A DNA stretch of 64,000 nucleotides. Source: Pontixanthobacter sp. CEM42. GTDB taxonomy: Bacteria > Pseudomonadota > Alphaproteobacteria > Sphingomonadales > Sphingomonadaceae. This document shows, piece by piece, positions 1 through 8,357 of the stretch (its first letter is position 1; every line of letters starts with the position of its first letter). Both the position numbers and the translations under genes were made by a program. The notes under the pieces were generated by a model that was not told the DNA's origin, ran no database searches, and saw only the letters and a program-made list of their open reading frames with translations. The stretch covers positions 434,001 to 498,000 of the forward strand of contig NZ_JADQTN010000002.1 in NCBI RefSeq assembly GCF_017812015.1. The letters are read 5' to 3'.

Positions 1-816
1 GGGCAAGGTATCCCGCGCGATGTTCCTGGTGCGGTTGCTTTGTTGGAGCAGGGCGCGAAGCAAGATCATATTCAGAGTTTGTGGCGGCTTTACCCGTTGT
101 TGTTGACCGGCACGGGAACGGCAGAAGATACCGGCAGGGCGCGGCGGATTGTCGAGCAGATCAAAGATCATGATTCCATTTGTGCTTATCAATTGCAGGT
201 TTTGGAAGAAAACCCTGAATCTGGTGAGATTGCCGAGGAGGAATTGTCCAGCGATCCGCCAATAAAATTGCTTCGTTCCTTTGCATCCAGTGCCGAATGC
301 GATTGGATCAAGATGGTGTCTGAAGCGCATGTTGAACCCTCATTTGTAGAAGATCCGCGCACCGGCAAGCGCATACCGCACCCCATCAGAACCTCTGATG
401 GAACGAGTATTGGTCCTGCGCAGGAAGATCTCGTTGTGAACCGGATCAATCGCCGGATTGCGAAGCACAGCGACACGGCCTTCAGCGCCGGAGAGCCACT
501 GCATATTTTGCGCTATCGCCCTAGCCAACAATACCGACCGCATTTTGATGCGATTCCAGGGGCAGAGAACCAACGGCGGAAGACGGCTATATTGTTTCTC
601 AATACGGGTTTTGAAGGTGGTGAAACGGTGTTTCCCAAACTCGACTTGGAAATTCGCGCTGAGCAGGGTGACTTGCTGCTGTTCGACAATCTTGATGAGA
701 GCGGCAAACAGCACGATGGTAGCTTCCATGCGGGTCTACTCGTTACTGGTGGTGAAAAGTGGATTGCAACCCGCTGGATCAGGGGCGAACGCTATCATCC
801 TTGGGAGGGTGCATAA
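1..816 (+). CDS. 2OG-Fe(II) oxygenase, prolyl 4-hydroxylase-like (5' end outside window)
   Basis: The C-terminal half is a P4Hc-type iron/2-oxoglutarate dioxygenase domain. Numbered from the TTG at 40, the iron ligands would be H168 and D170 (in RPHFDAIPG) and H230, with K240 as the 2-oxoglutarate-binding basic residue; all are present. The frame is open from base 1 (GQGIPRDVPGAVALLEQGAK), and this stretch looks like a Sel1/TPR-type helical repeat (a small residue, then LLEQGAKQD). The true start is therefore probably left of the window and the TTG at 40 is not a real start. Substrate is unknown: bacterial members hydroxylate prolines or other residues in proteins. The next gene, a BLUF protein, follows after 79 bases on the same strand. 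Domain assignment is firm; target and gene start are not. Confidence 0.85.
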   Translation, partial: GQGIPRDVPGAVALLEQGAKQDHIQSLWRLYPLLLTGTGTAEDTGRARRIVEQIKDHDSICAYQLQVLEENPESGEIAEEELSSDPPIKLLRSFASSAECDWIKMVSEAHVEPSFVEDPRTGKRIPHPIRTSDGTSIGPAQEDLVVNRINRRIAKHSDTAFSAGEPLHILRYRPSQQYRPHFDAIPGAENQRRKTAILFLNTGFEGGETVFPKLDLEIRAEQGDLLLFDNLDESGKQHDGSFHAGLLVTGGEKWIATRWIRGERYHPWEGA

Positions 817-895
817 GGCTGGGCGTCATTGACAAATGGCCGGTGTTGTGGCGAGCGTTTCTGACGCGGCAAGCTGTTGAAATGGGGGTCATAAC

Positions 896-1288
896 ATGCG
901 CCAATTTGTCTATATCAGCACGGCTGCGCATGACGTTTCGAATGATGACGTCGCGAAGATTCTTGAATCCTCACAGCGCAACAATCCGGATCGCGGGATT
1001 ACCGGCTTCCTGATTTTCAATGGTCGCAATTTTCTTCAATTGGTCGAAGGATCGGAAGAGGCACTACTCTCGCTGATGAACCAGCTCGCGCGGGATAGCC
1101 GCCATAGCGGTATTGTTCGGCTGGAAGATATTCCTATCGGTACGCGAACCTGTGAAGATTGGGCAATGACACGGTTACGCCTGATAGACCCGGTCAACGA
1201 ACGGAGGGCCGATCTTGATGCAGTTCTGCCGGTGAGCCTTGCGCCGAGTGTTCGGCGAACGATCCTGAATTTTGCCGCACTGAACTAG
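896..1288 (+). CDS. stand-alone BLUF blue-light photoreceptor
   Basis: A 130-residue protein that is almost entirely one BLUF domain, which binds FAD and senses blue light. The hydrogen-bond network residues are present: Y6 (FVYIS), N30 (NPDRGITG), Q48 (FLQLVEG), and W89/M91 (EDWAMTRL). No output domain is attached, so it probably signals by protein-protein contact, as other short BLUF proteins do. The ATG at 896 follows a GGGGGT purine run. The short gap to the preceding hydroxylase gene on the same strand allows co-transcription. The partner protein cannot be named from the sequence. Confidence 0.93.
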   Translation: MRQFVYISTAAHDVSNDDVAKILESSQRNNPDRGITGFLIFNGRNFLQLVEGSEEALLSLMNQLARDSRHSGIVRLEDIPIGTRTCEDWAMTRLRLIDPVNERRADLDAVLPVSLAPSVRRTILNFAALN

Positions 1289-1327
1289 TGTTCTTTCACT
1301 CACGATGAACCCACAGGGAAGTGGGGC

Positions 1328-1747
1328 CTACTTCTTGGATCCGCCCGTAGCTGAGTGATTGGCCTCAAGCTGAGCGGCCATCATGTCCCATAGCTTGTTC
1401 ATGGCTTTCATCGGGCGAACCATCACTTTGAAATCGACAATTTTGCCGTCTTCATTGAAGCGGATCATGTCGATGCCGTTGACGTGAATACCATCCAATT
1501 CGTTGGTGAATTCGAGGATTGCATTGTCGCCGTCGATAACTTCGCGGACATATTGAAATGAGTCGCTGCCAAGCACCGATCCAGCGGCGGAGAGATAGGC
1601 AATGACTTTGGCGCGGCCTTCTTGCGGCGTATGCACAACGGGCGAGTGGAACACCGCATCCTCAGCTAGTATCTCGGCAAGATCATCAGGATTGCTGCCG
1701 GAACTGGCCACCCGGTGCCAATGTTCTACACCTGCTGCTGCGCTCAT
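1328..1747 (-). CDS. NTF2-like / SnoaL-like domain protein
   Basis: A 139-residue single-domain protein of the NTF2/SnoaL fold: an N-terminal helix with HWHRVASSG, then 'LAEILAEDAVFHSPV', and strands ending in GIDMIRFNEDGKIVDFKVMVR. The fold serves enzymes (isomerases, cyclases, dehydratases) and binding proteins, so no reaction can be assigned. Its start overlaps the stop of the upstream FMN glutamate-synthase-like gene by four bases (ATGA), which implies translational coupling and a shared role. Confidence 0.8.
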   Translation of the reverse strand: MSAAAGVEHWHRVASSGSNPDDLAEILAEDAVFHSPVVHTPQEGRAKVIAYLSAAGSVLGSDSFQYVREVIDGDNAILEFTNELDGIHVNGIDMIRFNEDGKIVDFKVMVRPMKAMNKLWDMMAAQLEANHSATGGSKK

Positions 1748-3333
1748 GATACTCTCCTGAAACTATCCGCCCGGGCTGCTTTCCAATGGTCAGCAAGCTG
1801 GCCGGTTACGCCACCTTCGACGAACTGCCCCGGTTCGACAAAATTATAGATCGCACTGATCGCGTTGGAACGCGCGCCATTGAGCCGTTCGCGCATATCT
1901 TCGGGTTTGATTTCCCACGGAGACTCCAATCCCATCGCAACAACAATCTCGCGCAGGCTGTGCAGCGTTTGCTTCTGGAAGCGCGCGACACGCGGACCCT
2001 TATCCTCGACGATCAATCCGCTTTGACGCCAGGCCTCTTGAGTGGCCACCCCACTGGGGCAGTGACCTGTATGGCATTGCATCGATTGCACGCAGCCGAG
2101 CGAGAACATGAAGGGTCGGGCCGCGTTGCACCAATCCGCTCCCAACGCAAAAGCCTTTGCCATCTGCGCACCTGAGTGGATCTTGCCTGATGCCGCGATC
2201 TTCACTCGGTCTTTGAGACCAGTGCCTACCAGTGCATTACGCACAAAAATCAATCCCTCACGCAGGGGCATGCCAACGCTGTTTGAAAGTTCAAGCGGTG
2301 CAGCGCCGGTGCCGCCTTCCGCGCCGTCGACCGTAATAAAGTCGGGTGTAATGCCGGTTTCAAGCATCGCTTTTACCATTGCGAAGACTTCGTGCGGTTG
2401 GCCAACGCAGAGTTTGATCCCGACAGGCCTGCCGCCGCTCAGTTCGCGCAGTTGCGCTACCCATTCGAGCATCTCAATCGGTGTCCTGAAAGTGGAATGC
2501 GCTGCCGGTGACAAACAATCTTCCCCGACAGGAATCCCGCGCGCTTCGGCTATTTCTTCGGTGACCTTTCGGCCAGGTAAAACTCCGCCATGGCCGGGTT
2601 TCGCCCCTTGGCTGAACTTGATCTCAATCATCTTCACATGATCATTGTCAGCGGTCTCGGCGAATAAACCTGCATCAAACCCACCATCGCTGGCGCGGCA
2701 TCCGAAATAGCCACTCCCGATTTCCCAGATCAGATCACCACCATGCATACGGTGGTAACGGCTGATACTGCCTTCACCCGTATTATGCGCGAAATCGCCA
2801 AGCTTTGCGCCGAGATTGAGCGCCTCAATTGCGCGTGCAGACAACGATCCAAAGCTCATCGCGGAAATGTTCAGGAGCGCGGAGGAGTAGGGTTTGGCAC
2901 AATCGCTACCGCCAATGTCAACGCGCCACTCATGCGGTGCCTCGTCATTGGGCACAACCGAATGGCTCAGCCACTCATACTCGTCCGAATAAACATCGAG
3001 CTCCGTCCCCATCGGGTGCGAGTCCAGATCGCCCTTGGCCCGGGCGTAAACCAGCGCCCGCTCTTGATGGCTGAAGGGCCGCCCTTCCAGGTCGCTCTCT
3101 ACCAGATATGCCTGCGCAAAGGGCCGTAAATCCTCCATCACCCAACGGGTTCGTGCAATTAGCGGATAGTTTCGGCGCAGAGTGTGTTTGGTCTGAAAGA
3201 AATCCCACAAAGCCACGAGCAATAGCGGAGTCACCGCAACCAAACCGATGCGGGTGGCGGGAGACGCAGCGATCAAGATGGTCAACACGATCAACGCGAG
3301 TGGTATCGCGTAGCGCGGCGCAGTTGCTGTCAT
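1744..3333 (-). CDS. FMN-binding glutamate synthase family protein
   Basis: A 529-residue protein matching the FMN-binding synthase domain of glutamate synthase without the amidotransferase domain. Two hydrophobic segments (about residues 8-24 and 29-45) suggest a membrane anchor. The TIM-barrel motifs are clear: NTGEGSIS, GHGGVLPGRKV, TVDGAEGGTGAAP and ASGKIHSGAQ. A cysteine cluster C414/C420/C425 (GCVQSMQCHTGHCPSG) resembles the 3Fe-4S ligands of glutamate synthases. Stand-alone members are common in bacteria, and most lack an assigned substrate; lacking the glutaminase domain, it cannot make glutamate from glutamine by itself. It forms a two-gene operon with the NTF2-like protein downstream. 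Confidence 0.88.
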   Translation of the reverse strand: MTATAPRYAIPLALIVLTILIAASPATRIGLVAVTPLLLVALWDFFQTKHTLRRNYPLIARTRWVMEDLRPFAQAYLVESDLEGRPFSHQERALVYARAKGDLDSHPMGTELDVYSDEYEWLSHSVVPNDEAPHEWRVDIGGSDCAKPYSSALLNISAMSFGSLSARAIEALNLGAKLGDFAHNTGEGSISRYHRMHGGDLIWEIGSGYFGCRASDGGFDAGLFAETADNDHVKMIEIKFSQGAKPGHGGVLPGRKVTEEIAEARGIPVGEDCLSPAAHSTFRTPIEMLEWVAQLRELSGGRPVGIKLCVGQPHEVFAMVKAMLETGITPDFITVDGAEGGTGAAPLELSNSVGMPLREGLIFVRNALVGTGLKDRVKIAASGKIHSGAQMAKAFALGADWCNAARPFMFSLGCVQSMQCHTGHCPSGVATQEAWRQSGLIVEDKGPRVARFQKQTLHSLREIVVAMGLESPWEIKPEDMRERLNGARSNAISAIYNFVEPGQFVEGGVTGQLADHWKAARADSFRRVS

Positions 3334-3449
3334 AATGTGGTCCTTGGGGTTAATCCTTGGGATTTCATCGAAAAGGGCTTAGCCCTTGTGCTGAGGCTTT
3401 GCCAAACCCAGATTGTTAAAAGACCATCGGGATCCAGAGAGGAAAAACC

Positions 3450-3710
3450 ATGAAGGCTAACATCGAAATTGAATGCACTCCTGAGGAGGCGCGGAGCTTT
3501 CTCGGTCTTCCCGATGTTTCAAAGGCAAACGATATCTATGTTGATACCGTTTCGAAAGCGATGAAGGGTGTCAGCAACCCTGACCAGCTGCAACAATTTG
3601 CGAAGCAGCTCGCGCCGATGGGCCAAATTGGCTTCAAGCTGTTCCAGAACTTTGTAGAAGGCGCGAGTACGGCTGCGACCGGCGGTTCGAAGCCTTCCAA
3701 GAAAGACTGA
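3450..3710 (+). CDS. DUF6489 family protein
   Basis: An 86-residue conserved alphaproteobacterial protein. The opening 'MKANIEIECTPEEARSFLG' followed by LPDV is the hallmark of the DUF6489 family as I recall it; the middle is helical and the C-terminus (GASTAATGGSKPSKKD) is flexible. No catalytic residues stand out and the function is unknown. An AGAGAGGAAAA purine run precedes the ATG. It lies 22 bases upstream of mnmE on the same strand and may be co-transcribed with it. Confidence 0.72.
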   Translation: MKANIEIECTPEEARSFLGLPDVSKANDIYVDTVSKAMKGVSNPDQLQQFAKQLAPMGQIGFKLFQNFVEGASTAATGGSKPSKKD

Positions 3711-3732
3711 TCCGATAGTCTAGCGGGGCGCT

Positions 3733-5007
3733 ATGGATACGATCTACGCCCTTTCCAGCGGCAATCCACCTGCAGGTATCGCTGTGGTCCGTGTCAGCGG
3801 GTCAGCGGCTGGCGATGCGCTTGCAGCGCTTGCGGGATCGTTGCCTGAACCGCGGCGGGCCAGTGCTCGTAAACTCAAAGACAATTTGGGTCATATACTT
3901 GATGATGCACTGGTTTTGTGGCTGCCAGGTCCGCGCACTGCGACAGGCGAGGATATCGCTGAGCTGCATCTGCATGGCGGGCGGGCCGTTATCGCTGCAG
4001 TTGAGTCCGCGTTAGGTGAACAAGATGGCTTGCGTCGCGCAGAACCCGGCGAATTTACGCGCCGCGCTTTTACAAATGGGCGGATTGATCTGGCCGAGGC
4101 CGAAGGGTTGGGCGAACTCTTAACTGCGGAGACCGAGCTACAACGCCGCTCGGCCATGGCATTGGCGGGCGGCGCCTTGTCGCGTCAGGCTGAGGAGTGG
4201 CGTGAAACGGTGCTGAGGCTGTCTGCACAGGTAGAGGCAGCGCTCGACTTCTCCGACGAAGACGACGTTTCGGCGTTGCCCGACGCATTTTCGGTCGAGG
4301 CAGACGCGTTTGCGGCAGAACTTCGCCAATGGCTGGAGCGCCCGAGAGCGGAAAAGTTGCGTGAGGGTTATCGCGTGGTTCTGGCAGGCCCACCCAATGC
4401 GGGTAAATCCAATCTATTCAATGCTTTGTTGGATGATGAAGCTGCGATTGTGGCGCCGACAGCGGGGACGACACGCGATGTGCTCGAACGTGCGGTTTCG
4501 CTAGGTGGAGTTCCGTTCTCGTTCGTGGATACGGCTGGTCTTCGCGAAGAAAGTGGCGATGCTATCGAGAATATCGGTATCGAGCGCGCAAGAGAACAGA
4601 CTGATCTCGCAGATTTGGTTTTGTGGCTGGGCGAAGAGGGACATGGGCCTGATGGAGCGTGGGAGATCGATGCCAAATGTGACACTCCCGATCGCACGGT
4701 CAAAACCTCACCCATGGTTAGCGTGTCGGCAGTGACGGGCGAGGGTGTCGCTGAATTGTGTGAGAAGCTTGTCGACCAGGCTGGTCGGGCGATGCCCGCG
4801 CCAGGCGCTGTTGCGCTCAATATGCGGCAACACGCGATCATCGCGGAGGCGAGTGACGCGTTATCCGGGATTGGTGGAGAGACCGATCCGTTACTTATCG
4901 GTGAGCGCCTGCGCCTTGGCCGACTGGCATTTGATCGTTTGCTTGGCCGCACTTCAACCGAAGACATGCTTGATGCCTTATTTGGGCGTTTCTGCATCGG
5001 GAAGTAG
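3733..5007 (+). CDS. mnmE: tRNA uridine-5-carboxymethylaminomethyl(34) synthesis GTPase
   Basis: MnmE (TrmE) works with MnmG to place the cmnm5 group on wobble uridine 34 of certain tRNAs. The order is canonical: N-terminal folate-binding domain (1-115), helical domain, inserted Ras-like G domain (about 212-345) and a C-terminus ending FCIGK with the conserved Cys421. G1 is GPPNAGKS (219-226), G2 TAGTTRD, G3 DTAG (266-269). The G4 position reads AKCD (314-317) instead of NKxD, a deviation in the guanine-specificity motif. At 424 residues it is a little short for the family. mnmG follows after a gap that holds a parS site. Confidence 0.96.
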   Translation: MDTIYALSSGNPPAGIAVVRVSGSAAGDALAALAGSLPEPRRASARKLKDNLGHILDDALVLWLPGPRTATGEDIAELHLHGGRAVIAAVESALGEQDGLRRAEPGEFTRRAFTNGRIDLAEAEGLGELLTAETELQRRSAMALAGGALSRQAEEWRETVLRLSAQVEAALDFSDEDDVSALPDAFSVEADAFAAELRQWLERPRAEKLREGYRVVLAGPPNAGKSNLFNALLDDEAAIVAPTAGTTRDVLERAVSLGGVPFSFVDTAGLREESGDAIENIGIERAREQTDLADLVLWLGEEGHGPDGAWEIDAKCDTPDRTVKTSPMVSVSAVTGEGVAELCEKLVDQAGRAMPAPGAVALNMRQHAIIAEASDALSGIGGETDPLLIGERLRLGRLAFDRLLGRTSTEDMLDALFGRFCIGK

Positions 5008-5008
5008 A

Positions 5009-5024
5009 TGTTTCACGTGAAACA
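5009..5024. other. parS centromere site, perfect palindrome
   Basis: TGTTTCACGTGAAACA is a perfect 16-base palindrome identical to the classical chromosomal parS consensus that ParB binds. It sits between the stop of mnmE and the start of mnmG. parA and parB lie about 2.5 kb downstream, with two further parS-like sites at 7116 and 7499. Confidence 0.93.
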
Positions 5025-5074
5025 TTGCCCAATACTCCTTTGACGCTCTAACCGCGCTCGACTATCGGGCGGAT

Positions 5075-6931
5075 ATGCATTCATTTGACATCTTGGTTGT
5101 TGGCGGCGGTCACGCTGGCGTTGAGGCGGCTGCGGTTGCTGCGCGGATGGGTGCGCGTGTGGGTCTTGTGAATTTCGAGCTCGATGCAATCGGTGCTATG
5201 AGTTGCAACCCTGCCATCGGCGGGCTCGGGAAGGGGCACCTTGTTCGCGAAGTGGATGCGTTTGATGGCATTATTGGCCGTGCAGCAGATGCAGCTGCGA
5301 TTCATTACAGGATGCTCAATCGCTCCAAAGGCAGTGCAGTGTGGGGGCCGCGCATTCAGGCCGATCGTGCCCTATTCAAGGCTTATGTTCAGCAGGCCAT
5401 CCGCAAGCAGGGTGATCTGGAGCTGATCGAGGGTGAGGCTGCGGCTCTGTTATTCGAAGGTGAGCGCGTTACCGGACTGACGCTTGGTGATGGAACCGAA
5501 CTGGCGGCGAGTAGCGTCATCCTGTGCACGGGCACTTTCCTGGGCGGGACGTTGTTCCGCGGCGAGGAACGTCTGACGGGCGGACGCATTGGCGAGGGCT
5601 CAGCGCAGAAACTTGCCGCGCAAATGCGCGACGCCGACTTACCGATGGCGCGGCTGAAAACGGGCACACCACCGCGTCTTGATGGACGGACGATTGATTG
5701 GGCGAGCTTGGCGGAGCAGCCATCCGATGCTGATCATTGGACCATGTCACCCATGACTGGCCGGCGTATCAACCAGCAGGTCTTCTGCGGCATTACGCGG
5801 ACCAATGCCAAGAGCCACGATATCATCCGCGCGAACCTTGATCGGTCGCCTTTGTTCTCCGGTGCAATCGATGCGGAGGGGCCGCGCTATTGTCCATCTA
5901 TCGAGGACAAGATCCACCGTTTTGGCGATCGCGATGGGCATCAGATATTTCTGGAGCCTGAGGGGCTCGACACGCATCTTGTCTATCCTAACGGGATCAG
6001 CACTTCGCTCCCTGTCGATGTGCAGCACGATATGCTGCGCGCGATGGATGGACTGTCACACGTGGAAATGGTCGTTCCCGGTTATGCGGTTGAATACGAC
6101 CATATCGATCCGCGCGCGCTCAATAGCGGGTTGGAGCTACGCGATATGCCTGGGCTATACTGCGCTGGGCAGATTAATGGCACAACCGGCTACGAGGAGG
6201 CCGCAGCGCAGGGCCTTGTTGCTGGATTGCATGCCGCGGCAAAGATTACAGATCGCAAAGCACCTACACTTGATCGCGCCAATTCATACATCGCGGTGAT
6301 GGTAGATGACCTGACGCTGCACGGGGTGACGGAGCCCTATCGGATGCTCACCTCGCGCGCCGAGTATCGTCTGCGGCTCAGGGCGAACAACGCGACGACC
6401 CGTCTGACGCCGATAGCGGCAGAAGTTGGATGCGTGGGGGTTGAGCGACTGTCATGGTATGAATCACGCGAGGAATTACGCCTTGATTGGGGCGAGCGCC
6501 TTGAAGCGGAAGTGGCAGCTACCGAACTCGACGACGCCCACTTGCCCGTGCGCCGCGATGGAGGACGCAAGCCGTTAAGTGAATGGCTGCGGCTCGGCGG
6601 GATTGATCTTCAAACGCTTATGCCGTGGCTTGGAGAAGATTTCGAACCAGATAGTGAGTTAGCGAGCGAGCTGGCCGAAGATGCCGCCTATGCGCCTTAT
6701 CTCGCGCGGCAGGAGGCAGAGCTTCGTGATTTACGCGCAAGCGAGGCTGTTGCGCTGCCTGCGAACTTCCCCTTCGCAAGTGTGCCGGGGCTCTCCAATG
6801 AAATGATCGAACGACTGACTAAAGCCAAGCCGACATCGCTTGCCGCCGCCGGGCGTATTCCAGGCATTACACCGGCAGCGCTCTCGGCGCTGCTGGTGCA
6901 GGCACGCCGCCTTGAGCAGGTTGCCGCATGA
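5075..6931 (+). CDS. mnmG: tRNA uridine-5-carboxymethylaminomethyl(34) synthesis enzyme
   Basis: MnmG (GidA) is the FAD-dependent partner of MnmE in wobble-uridine modification. The N-terminal dinucleotide motif is [12 protein letters not shown] (residues 8-19), followed by the family signature [18 protein letters not shown]. The middle holds TGTFLGG and LKTGTPPRL, and the C-terminal helical domain ends near EQVAA. Its 618 residues fit the usual length of about 620-630. Its stop overlaps the start of rsmG (ATGA), so the two are coupled. Confidence 0.97.
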   Translation: MHSFDILVVGGGHAGVEAAAVAARMGARVGLVNFELDAIGAMSCNPAIGGLGKGHLVREVDAFDGIIGRAADAAAIHYRMLNRSKGSAVWGPRIQADRALFKAYVQQAIRKQGDLELIEGEAAALLFEGERVTGLTLGDGTELAASSVILCTGTFLGGTLFRGEERLTGGRIGEGSAQKLAAQMRDADLPMARLKTGTPPRLDGRTIDWASLAEQPSDADHWTMSPMTGRRINQQVFCGITRTNAKSHDIIRANLDRSPLFSGAIDAEGPRYCPSIEDKIHRFGDRDGHQIFLEPEGLDTHLVYPNGISTSLPVDVQHDMLRAMDGLSHVEMVVPGYAVEYDHIDPRALNSGLELRDMPGLYCAGQINGTTGYEEAAAQGLVAGLHAAAKITDRKAPTLDRANSYIAVMVDDLTLHGVTEPYRMLTSRAEYRLRLRANNATTRLTPIAAEVGCVGVERLSWYESREELRLDWGERLEAEVAATELDDAHLPVRRDGGRKPLSEWLRLGGIDLQTLMPWLGEDFEPDSELASELAEDAAYAPYLARQEAELRDLRASEAVALPANFPFASVPGLSNEMIERLTKAKPTSLAAAGRIPGITPAALSALLVQARRLEQVAA

Positions 6932-7584
6932 TCCGTGATGAGACTGAAGCGCGCCAATACGTCGCAAATCTCTGTGATGCCGAAGCTTTGGAGCGGCTGA
7001 ATGCATTTGTATCAGCTCTTCGCGAGGAGAACTCTCGTCAGAACTTAGTCGCTAAGCCTACGCTCGAGATCGCGTGGCAGCGGCATATTGCCGATAGTGC
7101 GCAACTTCTGGAGTTTGTTTCACGTGGAACATCCGAGCGTATAGCCGAAACTGGCTTGTGGCTCGATCTTGGTACCGGGGCGGGGCTGCCGGGCCTCATC
7201 ATCGCCATCATGCGCCCGCAGCGCCCTGTGATGCTGGTCGAATCGCGCCGCAAGCGAATCGACTGGCTGGAGCGGATGCGCACCGAATTGGCGCTCCCCA
7301 AATGCGAAGTGGCCGGGTCACGGCTCGAACTTGTGGAAACTGTGCCAGCCTCGGTCATCTCGGCGAGAGCCTTTGCGCCGCTGCCATCTATCCTCGACTT
7401 GTCCGCAAGATTCTCCACAGGCCAAACCATGTTTGTGTTGCCCAAGGGGCGGTCTGCGGCGCAAGAATTGGACGGCATGCCGAGGAAGGTCCGAAAAATG
7501 TTCCACGTGGAACAGTCTGTGACCGACGATGAAGCGGGAATACTGGTTGGTAAGTTGGCGAAAGGGATACGGGGAAAAGCATGA
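6928..7584 (+). CDS. rsmG: 16S rRNA (guanine(527)-N7)-methyltransferase
   Basis: RsmG (GidB) methylates G527 of 16S rRNA using S-adenosylmethionine. The SAM-binding motif is [11 protein letters not shown] (79-89), followed by [13 protein letters not shown]. At 218 residues it is of normal length. Two parS sites lie inside the reading frame: one codes for part of FVSRGTS (about residues 63-68), the other for MFHVEQ (191-196), so these codons carry both protein and centromere information. The stop overlaps the parA start (ATGA). Confidence 0.96.
   Translation: MIRDETEARQYVANLCDAEALERLNAFVSALREENSRQNLVAKPTLEIAWQRHIADSAQLLEFVSRGTSERIAETGLWLDLGTGAGLPGLIIAIMRPQRPVMLVESRRKRIDWLERMRTELALPKCEVAGSRLELVETVPASVISARAFAPLPSILDLSARFSTGQTMFVLPKGRSAAQELDGMPRKVRKMFHVEQSVTDDEAGILVGKLAKGIRGKA
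7116..7131. other. parS-like site within rsmG, one asymmetric base pair
   Basis: TGTTTCACGTGGAACA differs from a perfect palindrome at one position: one half matches the GTTTCAC arm and the other the GTGGAAC arm. Both arms occur in accepted parS variants. It is embedded in the rsmG coding sequence. Confidence 0.85.
7499..7514. other. parS site within rsmG, perfect palindrome
   Basis: TGTTCCACGTGGAACA is a perfect palindrome and an accepted parS variant. It encodes MFHVEQ near the C-terminus of RsmG and lies about 70 bases upstream of parA. Confidence 0.92.
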
Positions 7585-8357
7585 TCACTATCGCGATTGC
7601 CAATCAAAAGGGCGGGGTGGGTAAAACCACGACCGCTATCAATATCGCGACCGCAATGGCGGCGACGGGCTGGAAAACCCTGTTGATCGACCTCGACCCC
7701 CAAGGAAATGCCTCCACAGGAATGGGTATCGGCAGCGAAGATCGCGAATATTCAAGCTATGATTTGCTGGTTGATGAGGCCGAGTTATGCACCTGCATAT
7801 CGCCAACCAATATTCCCGGATTGGATATCGTCCCTGCCACGGTTGATCTTAGCGGCGCGGAAGTCGAGCTCGTATCGGTGGAGGACCGCACGGCGCGGCT
7901 CAGTTCTGCGCTGGCGGTTCATAGCGGTCATGACATTTGTTTTATCGATTGCCCGCCGTCACTCGGCCTGCTGACGCTTAACGCGCTTGGAGCCGCAGAC
8001 ACCCTCATGGTGCCGCTACAGTGCGAATTCTTCGCGTTGGAAGGCCTTAGTCAGCTCCTCAAGACCGTTGAACAGGTTCAGCAACGCTTCAATCCCGATC
8101 TGGGCATCGTTGGCGTTGTTTTGACGATGTTTGACCGCCGAAACCGCCTAACCGACCAAGTTGCTGATGATGTGCGCGAAGTTTTGGGCAACCTGGTCTT
8201 TGAGGCCGTGATTCCGCGCAATGTCCGTCTGTCCGAGGCCCCGAGCCATGGTTTGCCGGCGCTCGTCTATGACCATTCCTGCGCCGGAAGCCGCGCATAT
8301 ATCGCTTTGGCGCGCGAACTAATTGGACGCTTGCCCGAGAAAAGGAAAGCCGCATGA
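7581..8357 (+). CDS. parA: chromosome partitioning ATPase ParA
   Basis: ParA is the deviant-Walker ATPase that moves ParB-parS complexes along the nucleoid. The N-terminus carries the deviant Walker A (KGGVGKTTTAINIA, from residue 10), then LIDLDPQGNAS, and the Walker B region CFIDCPPSLGLLTLNAL. The length of 258 residues is normal for a chromosomal ParA without an N-terminal HTH. It overlaps rsmG upstream and parB downstream by four bases each, giving a tightly coupled mnmG-rsmG-parA-parB operon. Confidence 0.97.
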   Translation: MITIAIANQKGGVGKTTTAINIATAMAATGWKTLLIDLDPQGNASTGMGIGSEDREYSSYDLLVDEAELCTCISPTNIPGLDIVPATVDLSGAEVELVSVEDRTARLSSALAVHSGHDICFIDCPPSLGLLTLNALGAADTLMVPLQCEFFALEGLSQLLKTVEQVQQRFNPDLGIVGVVLTMFDRRNRLTDQVADDVREVLGNLVFEAVIPRNVRLSEAPSHGLPALVYDHSCAGSRAYIALARELIGRLPEKRKAA

